Below, piece by piece: positions 44,014 through 53,900 of a DNA stretch of 64,000 bases. Both the position numbers and the translations under genes were made by a program. Numbering within the stretch: position 1 is the first letter of the stretch; each line of letters opens with the position of its first letter. The notes under the pieces were generated by a model. The model was not told the DNA's origin. It was given only the letters and a program-made list of their open reading frames with translations, and searched no databases. Origin of the DNA: Azotimanducus sp963663145 (GTDB lineage: Bacteria; Pseudomonadota; Gammaproteobacteria; Pseudomonadales; Azotimanducaceae). The stretch is taken from contig OY760134.1 in NCBI GenBank assembly GCA_963663145.1, forward strand, positions 2,232,001-2,296,000. Reading direction: 5' to 3'.

Positions 44014-46065
44014 TCATCGGTTCGAAACGAGAGTCACTCGGCGGTCTGCACGCACTGCCACTCGCTCGTCGTGAGTGGCCGCAATTATCGTGGCTCCCGT
44101 CGCCCTGAGGTTTTCGAATACCATTTGTTGAATTTCGTCGTTCAGGTGTGCCGTACCTTCGTCCAGCAGAAAAATCGTCGGCTGCCGGTAAATGGCGCGG
44201 GCGATCATTACCCTTTGTTTCTGACCACCTGACAAGGAAGATCCCATGTGCCCCACGCGTGTCATGTACTCCATGGGCATGCGCATTACGTCGTCGTGTA
44301 GGCAAGCCATGCGCGAAGCCTCCTCCACGCGCTTCGGGTCAAGCGTGTCCAGTTCAACCGCAATGTTCTCTAGGAGGTTGCCGGTGAACAGATCATCATC
44401 CTGCATGACGATGCCAATGCACCGTCGATAGGAGCTAGTGTCGATGGACTTAAGATTCATTCCATCCACTAGAATCACGCCTTCCCGCGCCTGGACGAGC
44501 TTGCAGAGCAACTTTATCAGGGTCGACTTTCCGCTGCCCGACGCGCCTTCGATGGCGACAAACTCCCCCTCCTCAATCCTTAAGTCCAGCGACTGAATCA
44601 CGTCCGGGCTGCCGTCGTCATAGGAAAAACCTAGACCACGTACCTCCACGCGTCCCGAGACTCGGCCTAGCATTGGACTCTCTGGGTTGGACTGTTCAGC
44701 CTCTTCAATGGCGATGTCCGCTATGCGCTCCCGGTGCAGGCGCAACATCCGGAGGTCAATGACTCTCTCTATCAGCGACTGAGCGTGGCTGGAGAAAATT
44801 GCCACGTACGAGGAAAACGCCATGAGCATTCCTAGGGTGAATCTTCCATCAATTACAAGACCAGCCCCGAGCATGAGTAGCAGCACGCCCTGCAGGGTCG
44901 CGAGTGAGGTGGTTGCGAGACCGACGTGTGCGTTGAATCGCACTAGCCTTGTCTGGGAATTCAAGTGCGCCACGAGGTTTTCGACCCAGGCATCCTCACG
45001 AGAAGCCTGCGCGCCGAGAAGCTTTATCGCTCGGTGTCGTTCAACATTTTCGATGAACCTTGTGTCCTCCCCGGCACTGGCGACTATCATCTCGCGCGTG
45101 AGGTTTCTCAACCAGCTGAACGTGCCAAGCCGGACACCGAGAATAGCGAGCAGGAAGGCGGAGCTGACCAACGCCAGCTTCGGAGAGTACGCAAACAGAA
45201 TGGCGAAGGCGCCGAGGGCCATGGCCGCGTCGACGATCATCAAAAATATGCCGGTCATCAGGAATTCGCGCACGGGTTCAGTAGAGGCGAATCGAGACAT
45301 CACGTCGCCGGTGTGCCTTGCCTCGAACCAAGAGTCCGGGAGTCGTAGGAGGTGGTGCCCAAGTCCAGCCACCAAGCGAAAAGACGATGTGTTGCCGACA
45401 TACTGCGCCAACAGTGTTCGGAGCCATTGGGTGATAGCCGAAACGAGCCCGACTAGTCCAAATCCAATGGCGAGCGCCGCAGTGAGGTTCCAATTGCCCT
45501 GTCGGATACCCTGGTCTACAGTGAATTGCACATGAAGCGGCATCACGAGTGCGAAAGCCTGCAGAGCCACAGACATCAGGAACACGCCCGCGAGCGAGGC
45601 TCCAAGCCCCCTGAACGCGGGGAAGAAGGTGTCAAGGCGAATGGCCTCTTCGGACCTTCTAGGTTGAAGGGCCGGCGTGGGCAGCAATTCCAAAGCAACA
45701 CCCGTGAATTTTCCGTCCACTTCATCGAGGGGGAGACGTCGCTCTCCAACCGCTGGATCGATTATTCGTACTTTCTTTCTGCTGACACCGGCGAGCACAA
45801 CAAAGTGATCGAACTCCCAATGCAGAATGGCCGGCCTACGGAGCAGCGACAGCTCATCGAGTTCGAGCCTAACCGCTCGGCCTTGAAAGCCGAGCCTTTC
45901 CGCGTAGCTCCGAAGATTCGCGAGCGTCGTACCTCGCTGAGAAACCCGGAACTTCGACCGGTATTCCCGGAGAGTCTCACGATGACCAAAATGCGCAGCC
46001 ACCATCGCAAGGCAGGCGATGCCACACTCTGCGGCGTCGGCCTGAAGCACAACAGGGACACGCAT
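44014..46065 (-). CDS. Peptidase-C39 ABC exporter for double-glycine peptides
   Basis: A 683-residue bacteriocin-type transporter. The N-terminal C39 protease has Cys14 in ADAAECGIACLAM, His87 in DHFVVLAGV and Asp103 in RIIDPAVGE, so it should cleave GG leaders. A six-helix membrane domain follows, then the ATPase with EGASGSGKSTLIKLL, SLSGGQKQRVMIARA and the Walker B TIFLLDEGTAHLN. I chose ATG 46065, four bases after the fusion-protein stop; a GTG at 46086 is possible. It would cut and export the peptide precursor encoded at 48126-48326 across the inner membrane. Confidence 0.92.
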   Translation of the reverse strand: MRVPVVLQADAAECGIACLAMVAAHFGHRETLREYRSKFRVSQRGTTLANLRSYAERLGFQGRAVRLELDELSLLRRPAILHWEFDHFVVLAGVSRKKVRIIDPAVGERRLPLDEVDGKFTGVALELLPTPALQPRRSEEAIRLDTFFPAFRGLGASLAGVFLMSVALQAFALVMPLHVQFTVDQGIRQGNWNLTAALAIGFGLVGLVSAITQWLRTLLAQYVGNTSSFRLVAGLGHHLLRLPDSWFEARHTGDVMSRFASTEPVREFLMTGIFLMIVDAAMALGAFAILFAYSPKLALVSSAFLLAILGVRLGTFSWLRNLTREMIVASAGEDTRFIENVERHRAIKLLGAQASREDAWVENLVAHLNSQTRLVRFNAHVGLATTSLATLQGVLLLMLGAGLVIDGRFTLGMLMAFSSYVAIFSSHAQSLIERVIDLRMLRLHRERIADIAIEEAEQSNPESPMLGRVSGRVEVRGLGFSYDDGSPDVIQSLDLRIEEGEFVAIEGASGSGKSTLIKLLCKLVQAREGVILVDGMNLKSIDTSSYRRCIGIVMQDDDLFTGNLLENIAVELDTLDPKRVEEASRMACLHDDVMRMPMEYMTRVGHMGSSLSGGQKQRVMIARAIYRQPTIFLLDEGTAHLNDEIQQMVFENLRATGATIIAATHDERVAVRADRRVTLVSNR

Positions 46066-46069
46066 AGGG

Positions 46070-47329
46070 TCAGAGTCTTTCCGCACCCCGGCGTAGCGGC
46101 TCAGTAAGCCAATCGAGCAAGGTGGCGTGGCCTTGTATCAGATCCGCAGACACCGTCATGCCCGGCCTGAGTGCGCGGACATGTTCCGGTGACGGGTCGA
46201 ATCCTTCAGGAAACACAACCCTGATGCGATATGCTGGAGTTGAGTCGACCCTGTCGGAAGGAAACGTGGTTTTTGAAATCGACTCGATAACTCCTGTCTG
46301 AGCACCATGGTGCTCGTACGGAAGTGCATCAATGTACACCCTCACGGGCTGGCCGATGTCGACAGTGCTCATCGCAGCAGGATCGGCGTATAGTCGGGCC
46401 CTCAGTTTCATGTCATTGGGTATTATGTCGAGCAAAGCATCTCCGGGAGAGACCGAATCTCCTGCTCTGACCTGAATTGAAGCTACTTGTCCGGCTTTAG
46501 GCGATAGAACACGCTGTTCGCCTCTCGCCATTAGACGAGCTTCTTCCATATCTAGCGCCTTTAGTTGTTCCGTAACAAGAGAGAGCTTTTCCATAAGGTC
46601 GGACTCCAATCGATGGACGCGCACGCTGTGACTGCTAATCCTCGATTCCACGAGCTCGATTTCCCGCTGTACCCGCGCCAGCTCTGCTGATCTGACCTGA
46701 ACGCGGTCTTGAAGTTCTGTCAAATCCCTCTCAGGCAACGTGCCGGATTTGAACAGAACTGAGCCTTGATCATGTTGGCGAATTGCAATCTCTAGCCTAA
46801 CCGTTAGCGCCTCGGCCTCATTCTCAAGGTATTTGACCTCCATGAGATCTGCCGAGCGAGCATTCTCAAGCAAGAGCAAGTCATCACGGAGCTGCGCTTC
46901 AAGTGCCGTGCTTCGCTCAATGAGCGCCTCGCGGCGTTCGCCCAGATCATCCAGGAGTCTAAACTCCAATAGCCGACCCTCCGCCAAACCATCGTCACTG
47001 GACAACTCGCAGAGGACATCGCCACGTACAACAGCTTCGCCTTCAGAAACTCCACAGTCGCGCACCACAGCAAATCTGGTCGCTCTGAGTGTCGTCCAAC
47101 CTTTTCCTGGCTCCAGATAACCATTCGCCCGTTCAGTCTGCGCGAAAGGGAATAGCGCGGCGAAGCTGATCAACAACGCCAGCGAAAGCGAAACTGTGAC
47201 TGAAAGTGTTAAACCCGAGAGTGTTTGAGAAAGTAGCGGCGGCTGCCAAGGCTTTGAGTTGAGCTCATCAAGTGCCTCTGTTCGGAACAATTCAGTTGAA
47301 GCATTGAAAGTCGTTTCTCTATAGCTCAT
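46070..47329 (-). CDS. HlyD-family membrane fusion protein
   Basis: A 419-residue periplasmic adaptor: an N-terminal cytoplasmic tail (STELFRTEALDELNSKPWQP), one transmembrane helix near residue 50 (SVTVSLSLALLISFAALFPF), a half-lipoyl motif, a long coiled coil (residues 120-240, ERREALIERSTALEAQ to EKLSLVTEQLKALD), then SPKAGQVASIQVRAGDSVSPGD and a beta-barrel domain. It joins the C39 ABC exporter to an outer-membrane channel; no tolC is present here. The start may be upstream at 47419. Confidence 0.9.
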   Translation of the reverse strand: MSYRETTFNASTELFRTEALDELNSKPWQPPLLSQTLSGLTLSVTVSLSLALLISFAALFPFAQTERANGYLEPGKGWTTLRATRFAVVRDCGVSEGEAVVRGDVLCELSSDDGLAEGRLLEFRLLDDLGERREALIERSTALEAQLRDDLLLLENARSADLMEVKYLENEAEALTVRLEIAIRQHDQGSVLFKSGTLPERDLTELQDRVQVRSAELARVQREIELVESRISSHSVRVHRLESDLMEKLSLVTEQLKALDMEEARLMARGEQRVLSPKAGQVASIQVRAGDSVSPGDALLDIIPNDMKLRARLYADPAAMSTVDIGQPVRVYIDALPYEHHGAQTGVIESISKTTFPSDRVDSTPAYRIRVVFPEGFDPSPEHVRALRPGMTVSADLIQGHATLLDWLTEPLRRGAERL

Positions 47330-47482
47330 ATGCGTTCGACGAACTCGCACCGAGACACCAGCGCACAAACACGCATTCCAACCGCGCTCGAAGTATCCTG
47401 GAAGCGCAAGAACTGTCATTCAATTTGGCAATCTTCTGCGGCAATGATTGAAACGGCGTGTGCACCTCCGGCCTGAGATGCA

Positions 47483-47618
47483 CGCAGGATAGGGAGTACC
47501 GGCACACCTCGATGGCCGCGCAGAGTTGCGGACAATTTAGCTCAACTCGTGCGCTAGAGCTTTTGCTCTCAGCATCGGAAATCAGGCGAAGGGCACAATA
47601 CTCCTTACCTATCCTGCG
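47483..47618. repeat. 136-bp element with inverted termini
   Basis: CGCAGGATAGG at the left end and its exact complement CCTATCCTGCG at the right, followed inward by a less exact extension (GAGTA/TACTC). It lies in the 413-base gap between the fusion-protein gene and the gene at 47743. It could be a MITE-like insertion or a long-range RNA structure. The rest of the gap (47330-47742) shows no gene. Confidence 0.5.
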
Positions 47619-47742
47619 TTTGGCTCAGTTCTAACCTGCAAATCGTGAGTGCAAGATAACCCGCACCGGAAAACGCGAAACGAGCGCGCAACAATAGGAG
47701 AGATGGTCAACCAATCAATATCGGGCGAAAGGGATGAACAAC

Positions 47743-48126
47743 TCAGTCGTCCTGAACGGTATCCTCCTCTCCGTTCTCACAATTGCCGCACTGAAACTCA
47801 TACTTGAGTACTATTCCGTTTCGGCCGTATTCAACGTTCACGAATCGTACATTTTCCGGTCCGCAGGTATCGACCGCCATCTCCCAAACGGACATTTCCT
47901 CTTCTAAACGCTTCTGCGATTCCTCTACCTCTGCATGATCTAAGGAACTTTCACTCGGGTCGTCAACCCTCTCATCTGTTGCAACCTGAGCTACAGGATC
48001 TTCAACTTCAGAAGAATCGGCATGTCCAAAGGAACAACCTAAGCTAACAGCCAGAATCACCGCCACGAAAGGTCTGCCAGACCATTCACTACATTCAAAT
48101 GAAAGACCGCCCGGGAACTCTCGCAT
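47743..48126 (-). CDS. Exported protein with a domain related to the neighbouring GG peptide
   Basis: A 127-residue protein. A hydrophobic signal segment (PFVAVILAVSLGCSFGHA, residues 19-36) is followed by an acidic coiled linker (EVEESQKRLEEEMSVWE). The C-terminal domain has C88 and C113 with VRFVNVEY and LKYEFQC between them. The peptide precursor encoded immediately upstream has the same CG...V..V.VE...G......F.C pattern with identical 25-residue cysteine spacing. Its ATG overlaps the peptide gene's stop (TAATG). It could be an immunity protein that mimics the peptide, a second effector or a chaperone. Function inferred only. Confidence 0.7.
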   Translation of the reverse strand: MREFPGGLSFECSEWSGRPFVAVILAVSLGCSFGHADSSEVEDPVAQVATDERVDDPSESSLDHAEVEESQKRLEEEMSVWEMAVDTCGPENVRFVNVEYGRNGIVLKYEFQCGNCENGEEDTVQDD

Positions 48127-48326
48127 TAGTCACCTCCCTTCCCACTGTCACCATCTTTGCATGTGAAGGACATCGACTTTTTCGAACCGTCCTCGTTCCA
48201 TTCCACCTTCACTGACTTTACCTTGCCTTTTCCACAGGCTTTCTCAGCTTGATCCACCGCATCCGCGAGATCGCCGTTCGAACCTCCGGCTACAACCAAA
48301 GTCTCTTTTTCTTCAAGTAAACGCAT
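48126..48326 (-). CDS. Putative double-glycine-leader secreted peptide (microcin/bacteriocin-like precursor)
   Basis: A 66-residue precursor. The ATG at 48326 follows GGAGG six bases upstream and gives the leader MRLLEEKETLVVAGG: 15 residues with Leu-12, Glu-8, Val-4, Gly-2 and Gly-1, the same length as the colicin V leader. The predicted mature part is 51 residues, starts SNGDLADAVDQAEKACGKG, has cysteines at mature positions 16 and 41 (likely one disulfide) and a Lys/Asp/Gly-rich tail. In-frame starts at 48338, 48362 and 48425 would only lengthen the leader. Its exporter genes lie downstream in the same direction. Confidence 0.75.
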   Translation of the reverse strand: MRLLEEKETLVVAGGSNGDLADAVDQAEKACGKGKVKSVKVEWNEDGSKKSMSFTCKDGDSGKGGD

Positions 48327-48570
48327 AGCGTCCTCCATGTCGTTGTTATGTGTGCCCGACATGCCAGAACTGTGTGCCCGCAATTGAAGAGTCGCGAACA
48401 GATTTACGTTATCAAATAGGCTCATTCGCTTCGTACTGTCTAAATTGAGAGTGTTTTTACTGTGCGTCGAGCGCGACGCTGCCAATCAAGTTCTTCGGAG
48501 CTGTTCGATCACTGCGCAGCTGGGAACGAGAGTCCCGGGACGAGTCGCCGCCAGAGAAGCTATTAGCGCG

Positions 48571-48641
48571 AAAAGGGACACCCACCAACCGACAGCGCGA
48601 AAAGGGACACCCACCAAGCGACTGTCGGCGGGTGTCCCTTT
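48571..48641. repeat. Cluster of three REP-like repeats
   Basis: AAAAGGGACACCCACC occurs at 48571 and 48600, and the complement GCGGGTGTCCCTTTC ends at 48641; the last two form a hairpin. It occupies the gap between the peptide locus and truncated hipA. Within 48642-48738 the plus frame reads FADKRNVIDAVFERLEALHPDAL, perhaps the tail of a lost gene; no other gene is seen in 48327-48896. Confidence 0.85.
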
Positions 48642-48896
48642 CTTCAACCCGCCCTTTGCTGATAAGCGGAACGTGATCGACGCGGTGTTTGAGCGGCTTG
48701 AGGCCTTGCATCCGGATGCGTTGGCTGGGGGCGGGTGATTGGGGGTGATGTCGCTGGGTTGGTTGTGTAAGCGCGTCGAATAAGTCGAGTCAGGCCCGAA
48801 CTCTCGGTCCCAAGTACGGGTGCGACTACTGCTTCGGTTTTTCGCCTCCGTTTCGAGGACGCGCGTCTTTGGCATGGCCACAGGAGCGAGATTGGG

Positions 48897-49676
48897 TTGC
48901 TGGTGGAAAAGGACACCCACTGGCTGCCGATGCGCGAGTCTCCTTCCAGCCACATCCTTAAGTTTGAACCCCCCGACTACCGGCACCTGCCCGCTTACGA
49001 GACCTTCACGACCATGCTCGCCGACGCCATCGGTTTGCCGGTCGTCGATATCCGCTTGCGATCAATTTCCGGTACGCGCTACGCCTTGATCGAGCGTTAT
49101 GATCGGCGGAAATCCCCAAGCGGCGAAATCGTGCGGCTGCATCAAGAGGATTTCTGTCAAGCACTGGGCTTCGCGCATCAGCGAAAGTACGAAGAGGATC
49201 GCGGTCCAAGATTCGCAGATTGTTATCGGCTCGTCAGGGACGTTTCTACCGAACCCGCCACGGACTTGCAGCACCTGCTGCGATGGCAGATTTTCAATCT
49301 GCTGGCAGGCAATTCGGATGGTCATGCAAAGAACCTGTCGCTGCTCCACCACGCCGATAGTGGAGTTCGCCTCGCCCCCTTTTATGACCTCGTTTGCACT
49401 CGCGCCGTCGAGGACATCGACACTTCGCTGGCGTTTTCCATTGGAGATGCACGCGAGCCGGGGGTCGTTGCCAAGATACACTGGGACGCGCTGGCAGAAG
49501 AATGCGGCGTGCGTCCGCGATTTCTTCAGAACCAAGTCCAGCAGGTTGCAGCCGGATTGCGCCAACACTTGCGCCCGTCGATGGAGTCCTTTCAGAATCT
49601 GTACGGAGAATACCCGGCATTGCAACGAATCGAACAGGTGGTCATGAGACAATGCCGCCGCGCCGGGAAACTCTGA
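48897..49676 (+). pseudogene. hipA: HipA-family kinase, C-terminal domain only (5'-truncated)
   Basis: The 259 residues match the C-terminal HipA domain: PSSHILKFEPPDYRHLPAYE near residue 20, RLHQEDFCQALGF near 80, RWQIFNLLAGNSDGHAKNLS near 135 with the catalytic NxDxHxKN, and APFYDLVCT near 160 with the metal aspartate. The N-terminal subdomain (about 120-150 residues) is missing; no matching frame was found between the repeat cluster at 48571-48641 and 48897. No hipB lies nearby. The catalytic core is present, but the protein probably does not fold as a functional toxin. Confidence 0.75.
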
Positions 49677-49705
49677 TGCCCCGCGACTCTCGGCGCGCCA
49701 GAACG

Positions 49706-50857
49706 CTACAAACCCTCGCGGGTTTCTTCTATTGCGCGCCTCACGACGCTCTTCAAGGATTCTTCGCGGGTATCACCCTCAAGCAGGCGAAGTCGGTAGT
49801 GGTCTACCTGTCTGTCCGCAGAGGTGCCTTCGCGGATGATTCTGAGCACGTGATCCAATTCGGCTTGGCAATCGAGCGCTGCCGCGTGTTGACCGAGATT
49901 TTCGATGAGGTCGCGCGCCTCGTCTTCGATGTCCCTGCGTCCGCCGGACTTGAGGTCGCCGAGAAAGCCGAGTACGCCGTATCGCTGCGCGAGCCAGCGG
50001 TTTTCGGCAATGATTTCGGTGGGGGGCTCTTCGGGCAGGGCGCTTCTATCGTCTAATTCAGAGAGCCAGCGAAGCAAACAGGCGTAGAGGGCGATCACGC
50101 CAAGTGCATCGGAAATGCGCGTGCACACATCGCAGATTCTGAGTTCAATCGTCGGGTACTTGCTCGAAGGCCGTATGTCCCACCAGAGTTCGGATCCGTC
50201 GCGAACGAATGCGAGGCGCTGATATTCCTCGATCAGGCTCTGATACTCGGCGTGAGAACCGAGCGCACGCGGCAAGCTGGTGCGCGGAAGCGCGCCCATG
50301 ACGCTCAATCGATAGGACTTGAATCCCGTCTCGCGGCCTTCAATGAAGGGCGATGAGGTGGAGAGTGCGTGCAGCAGCGGCAGGTACCTTCGCATGGCGG
50401 TCATCACCCGAATGCGCCTGTCCGGGTGCGCGAATCCCGCATGCACATGCATGCCGCCAACCAACACGCGACGCACCGTGTCTTGGAAGGTGATGGCGAA
50501 CCGCTCGTAACGTTCCTTCGGAGTCGGCACTTGCGCCTGCCAAGCGGCGAATGGATGCGTCGAAGTCGCCATCACAGCCGCCCTATGCCGCTCCGCAGCC
50601 TCAACGACCACCCGACGAGATTCGATCAGCGCCTGACGCACTTCGGCGAGCGAGCCGCAAACGCGCGTGTTGGTTTCAATCTGAGAGCGCAAGAATTCGT
50701 GCACTATGGCATCGGGGCCGGCCTGTGCTTCGCAGTACTCGAAGATGCGAGGGTCCGGTTCGGCAAGTACATCGCCCCCCTCAGGGTCGACAAGCAAGAA
50801 CTCCTCCTCAACGCCCAAAGTGAGGTGAAAGGGCTCTCTATTCGCAGGCTCAGGCAT
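49706..50857 (-). CDS. ybdK: Carboxylate-amine ligase (glutamate-cysteine ligase family 2)
   Basis: A 383-residue YbdK/GCS2 protein: TLGVEEEFLLVDPEGGDVL near residue 13, SQIETNTRVCGSLAEVRQAL near 58, VLVGGMHVHAGFAHPDRRI near 130 and ELWWDIRPSSKYPTIELRICD near 225. These are the ATP/metal and substrate loops of the family, which joins an amino group to a carboxylate and has weak glutamate-cysteine ligase activity. Length is complete. Physiological substrate unknown. It is convergent with the hipA remnant. Confidence 0.93.
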   Translation of the reverse strand: MPEPANREPFHLTLGVEEEFLLVDPEGGDVLAEPDPRIFEYCEAQAGPDAIVHEFLRSQIETNTRVCGSLAEVRQALIESRRVVVEAAERHRAAVMATSTHPFAAWQAQVPTPKERYERFAITFQDTVRRVLVGGMHVHAGFAHPDRRIRVMTAMRRYLPLLHALSTSSPFIEGRETGFKSYRLSVMGALPRTSLPRALGSHAEYQSLIEEYQRLAFVRDGSELWWDIRPSSKYPTIELRICDVCTRISDALGVIALYACLLRWLSELDDRSALPEEPPTEIIAENRWLAQRYGVLGFLGDLKSGGRRDIEDEARDLIENLGQHAAALDCQAELDHVLRIIREGTSADRQVDHYRLRLLEGDTREESLKSVVRRAIEETREGL

Positions 50858-50914
50858 AAGTCATTATAGACAGCCGCTCCCAAGGCGCAGACAACGAAGC
50901 AGGGAACAGCGCCC

Positions 50915-53900
50915 CTAACTGCCTAGCAGGTACACCGTCCCGCTCGTCACCATCACCACCATACCCCTGCGGGCGCCCGTCAGCTCCATATACACGCCCA
51001 CCTGCGCTTTGTAGTGGTGGACGGTCTTGTCACTCGGATTCACGTCGGTTTTCCAGTCGATCACGACTTCCGGCGTGCCGTCCGCTCGAATCACCAGCGC
51101 GTCCGCCACGCCGGCGAGGTGTTCTTCCTGCCCTTCCCGCAGTCTCGACCCGAATACCCTGAACTCGGGGACGAGCCTTGGCCTCAATTCAGCCACTTCG
51201 GGAATCGACAGGCCGCGCCGGACGCAAGCGGCCAATTCGCTTGCGGCGAGTCCTTCGGCCGGGTCATCCACGGCTTCCTTACCCAACTGCCTTATAAGAG
51301 CCTCGGCGCGAGCGGTCAGGTCCGCCTCCGTCTCGACGGTCTCGCCCGTCAGCACTTCTTCAAGCAGCTTGTGAATGATCATGCCCCGGTGGCGGCCGCC
51401 GCGGATATTAGTCGCTTCACCGTCTTGCGCTTCCGCGCCGTCACCCTCGGAAAACACCGCCTCTCGCCGCTCGGTCCGGATCACGGGTCCCGAGGCATCC
51501 TCATCCCGGCTCGGCGCACTCCAGCGAATCCGATCCTTGGCGGCAACAATCCTTCGCGCCTCGTCCTCAAAGACTTTCCGCGTCTGCCGATTGGGCGCGT
51601 CGGCTTCCGGATCCGGAAGTGCTGCCGACAAGCCCTCGACATCAAGGCTCGCCAGATCGTCAAGGGCTAGATCGAGCACCTTGACCCAAGCGGCATCCCG
51701 AATTTGCACCGACAACTGAGGCAGCACCAGCAGTTCCTTGGCGCGCGTGCAGGCGACATACCAGAGCCGCAGATGCTCTCGATCAAGTTCCGCCTGCTCG
51801 GCTGCCTTCGCCTCGCCATACCCCTCCGGCGTCGCGCCGAACGCCTTGCAGTAGAGGTCTCCCTGGTCGCGGTCTGTGATGTCCGCATCCACCGACCTCG
51901 CAACCGTCATGGTGTTGATTGGCACGACGATCGGCCATTCGAGTCCCTTGGCGGCATGCATGGTGAAGAGCGCGACGGATTCTTCTTGGGCATCGGGCCG
52001 GCCTTCGGGGGCTCGCGACTCATCGCTCCAGGCTTTTGTCATGGCTTCGGCGAAGGCGCGCAGACCTCGCACCGCGTAGGCGCGGCTCATCGACAAGAAG
52101 AGGTCCACATTCGCGAGCACGCGCTCGGCCTGACCGCGATGGCGCTGCATGAGGATGGGACGGACGCGCAGAAGGTCGATGGCCTGCGAGAGGAGATCAT
52201 GCGGCGTGGTGATGGCGCGAAGGGATTGCAGTTTCTTGATGATGTCCGAGGCATAGGGGTTGTCGATGGAATCGGCATCGAGATCAATATGAATTCTCGC
52301 AAAGCCCGTGTCCCCGTCTTCGTTCTCCTTCGGTTGCAAGGCCGCGACCACATCCAGAAGCGCTTCTTCGCTGAGGCCCACCAAGGGCCCGCGCAACAAC
52401 GCACCCAAGGCGAGCGTATCGCGGCTGTCCGCCAGTACACGAGTGAGTGCGATGAGGTCCTGTATTTCCTGTCTCCGGTAGAGACCCTTGCCGGCCTGCG
52501 TGGCGACGGGAATCCGACGCTCTTCCAAGGCTTCTTCATAGCGCCAGAGATCGGTGCCCGCCGGCGCGAGCAGAGCGATGTCGCCGGGTTCGCAGACCTT
52601 TTCCTTGCCTTGCGCATCCGTGAACACATAGCTGCCTATGAGCCGTGCACAAAGCTCGGCCACCGCTTCGGCCTCGGCGTTGCGCTGCAACTCGACCGAA
52701 GGGGTCTTGACCTCATCGACGGCCTCGACGGGGACACCCAAGCTTGCGACGCACTGCTGTCGATCAGCCGCCGAGCGGAATGCCTCAAGCGCAGTGAATC
52801 CCGGCTGGCCGTTGGCTTCCGAGAGTGGCTCCTCAAATCGATCATTCACAAAGTCGAGAATCGGCGCCCGTGAGCGGAAATTGGTCGAGATGTGCAGCAG
52901 TGCTTGCGGGTCTTGCGCGATCAAGGCATCCCGCGCATGCAGGTAGGCGCCGACATCGGCGCCGCGAAACCTGTAGATGGCCTGCTTGGGGTCGCCCACG
53001 AGAAACAACGCGCCGGGGCGAATGCGAAAGTCCGACCAGTGATGGGTGGGTGTCCCTTTTGGAGGGTCGTTCTGCTCGGTGGGTGTCCCATTTGGTGGGT
53101 CGGTGGGTGTCCCATTCGGCGGCTCGCCTTGGTCGGTGGGTGTCCCTTTTGGGGGTTCGCCGCAGAGCCGCCAGAAGATTTCGGTCTGCATGGGGTCGGT
53201 GTCTTGGAACTCATCGACCAGCAGGTGTGCGTAGCGCTTGCCGAGCGCACGGCGTATGTCCTCGTGGTTCCTTAGGAGCTCGCAGGCGGAATAGATGAGG
53301 TCGTCGAAATCGAGTTGCGCGGTGGAGCGCTTGTGGTCGCGATAGGCTTCCATGGCCGGGCGTACCTCTTCGAGCACCAACTCAAGCAGCCTCGAACAGG
53401 CGGAGTCGCGGATGCGTTGCCACGCCTCGCCGCAGGCATCAAAAAGCCCCTTGGCACTCTCAAACCAGACCGTGCCCTCGGCCTTTGAGTGACCTTGCGC
53501 CGCTGCGGCCTGTTGCCACTTCCCTTTCTTTTGAAATGCGCGAAAGCTGCCTGTCCGTGCGAACACCCTCGGGTCGCGTTCGGCGCGCAGAATCCTTAAC
53601 TGGTTGGAGGCTTCATCGCTCGAAGGATCGGGCCTGATGGACTCCGCCAACCGGGAAAGCGTGTCTGCCATGTCGCGCGTGTCCGCTTCCTCCACCGCCA
53701 CCCTTCGGGTGAATTCGCAGAATGCCTGAACCGCATGCCCAAAGGCCTCCAGCAGGCTGACGATATCCGAAGCATTGCCTACCCTGAGGTCGCGATACTT
53801 CCTGAGGTGAGTGAAGATGGTTCGGATGAGCCTCAAAGTCTCATCCCTGTCGTGCCAAACAAGAGTGCCGAGCAGGCTCTCGTCCTCTTGATCGAGCGCC

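Noticed and set aside
48901..48922. GGACACCCACTGG in hipA as another REP copy
   Set aside because: Lacks the AAAG/CC ends and encodes an expected part of the HipA sequence, so similarity is probably chance.
51704..52873. Long plus-strand open frame (389 codons) opposite addA
   Set aside because: Shadow of a GC-rich helicase gene; no recognisable motif and no ribosome site, while the minus strand shows all helicase motifs.
53045..53149. CRISPR array
   Set aside because: Only four 15-bp repeats with 9-18 bp between them, lying in frame inside addA, and the same repeat occurs singly elsewhere. No cas genes.
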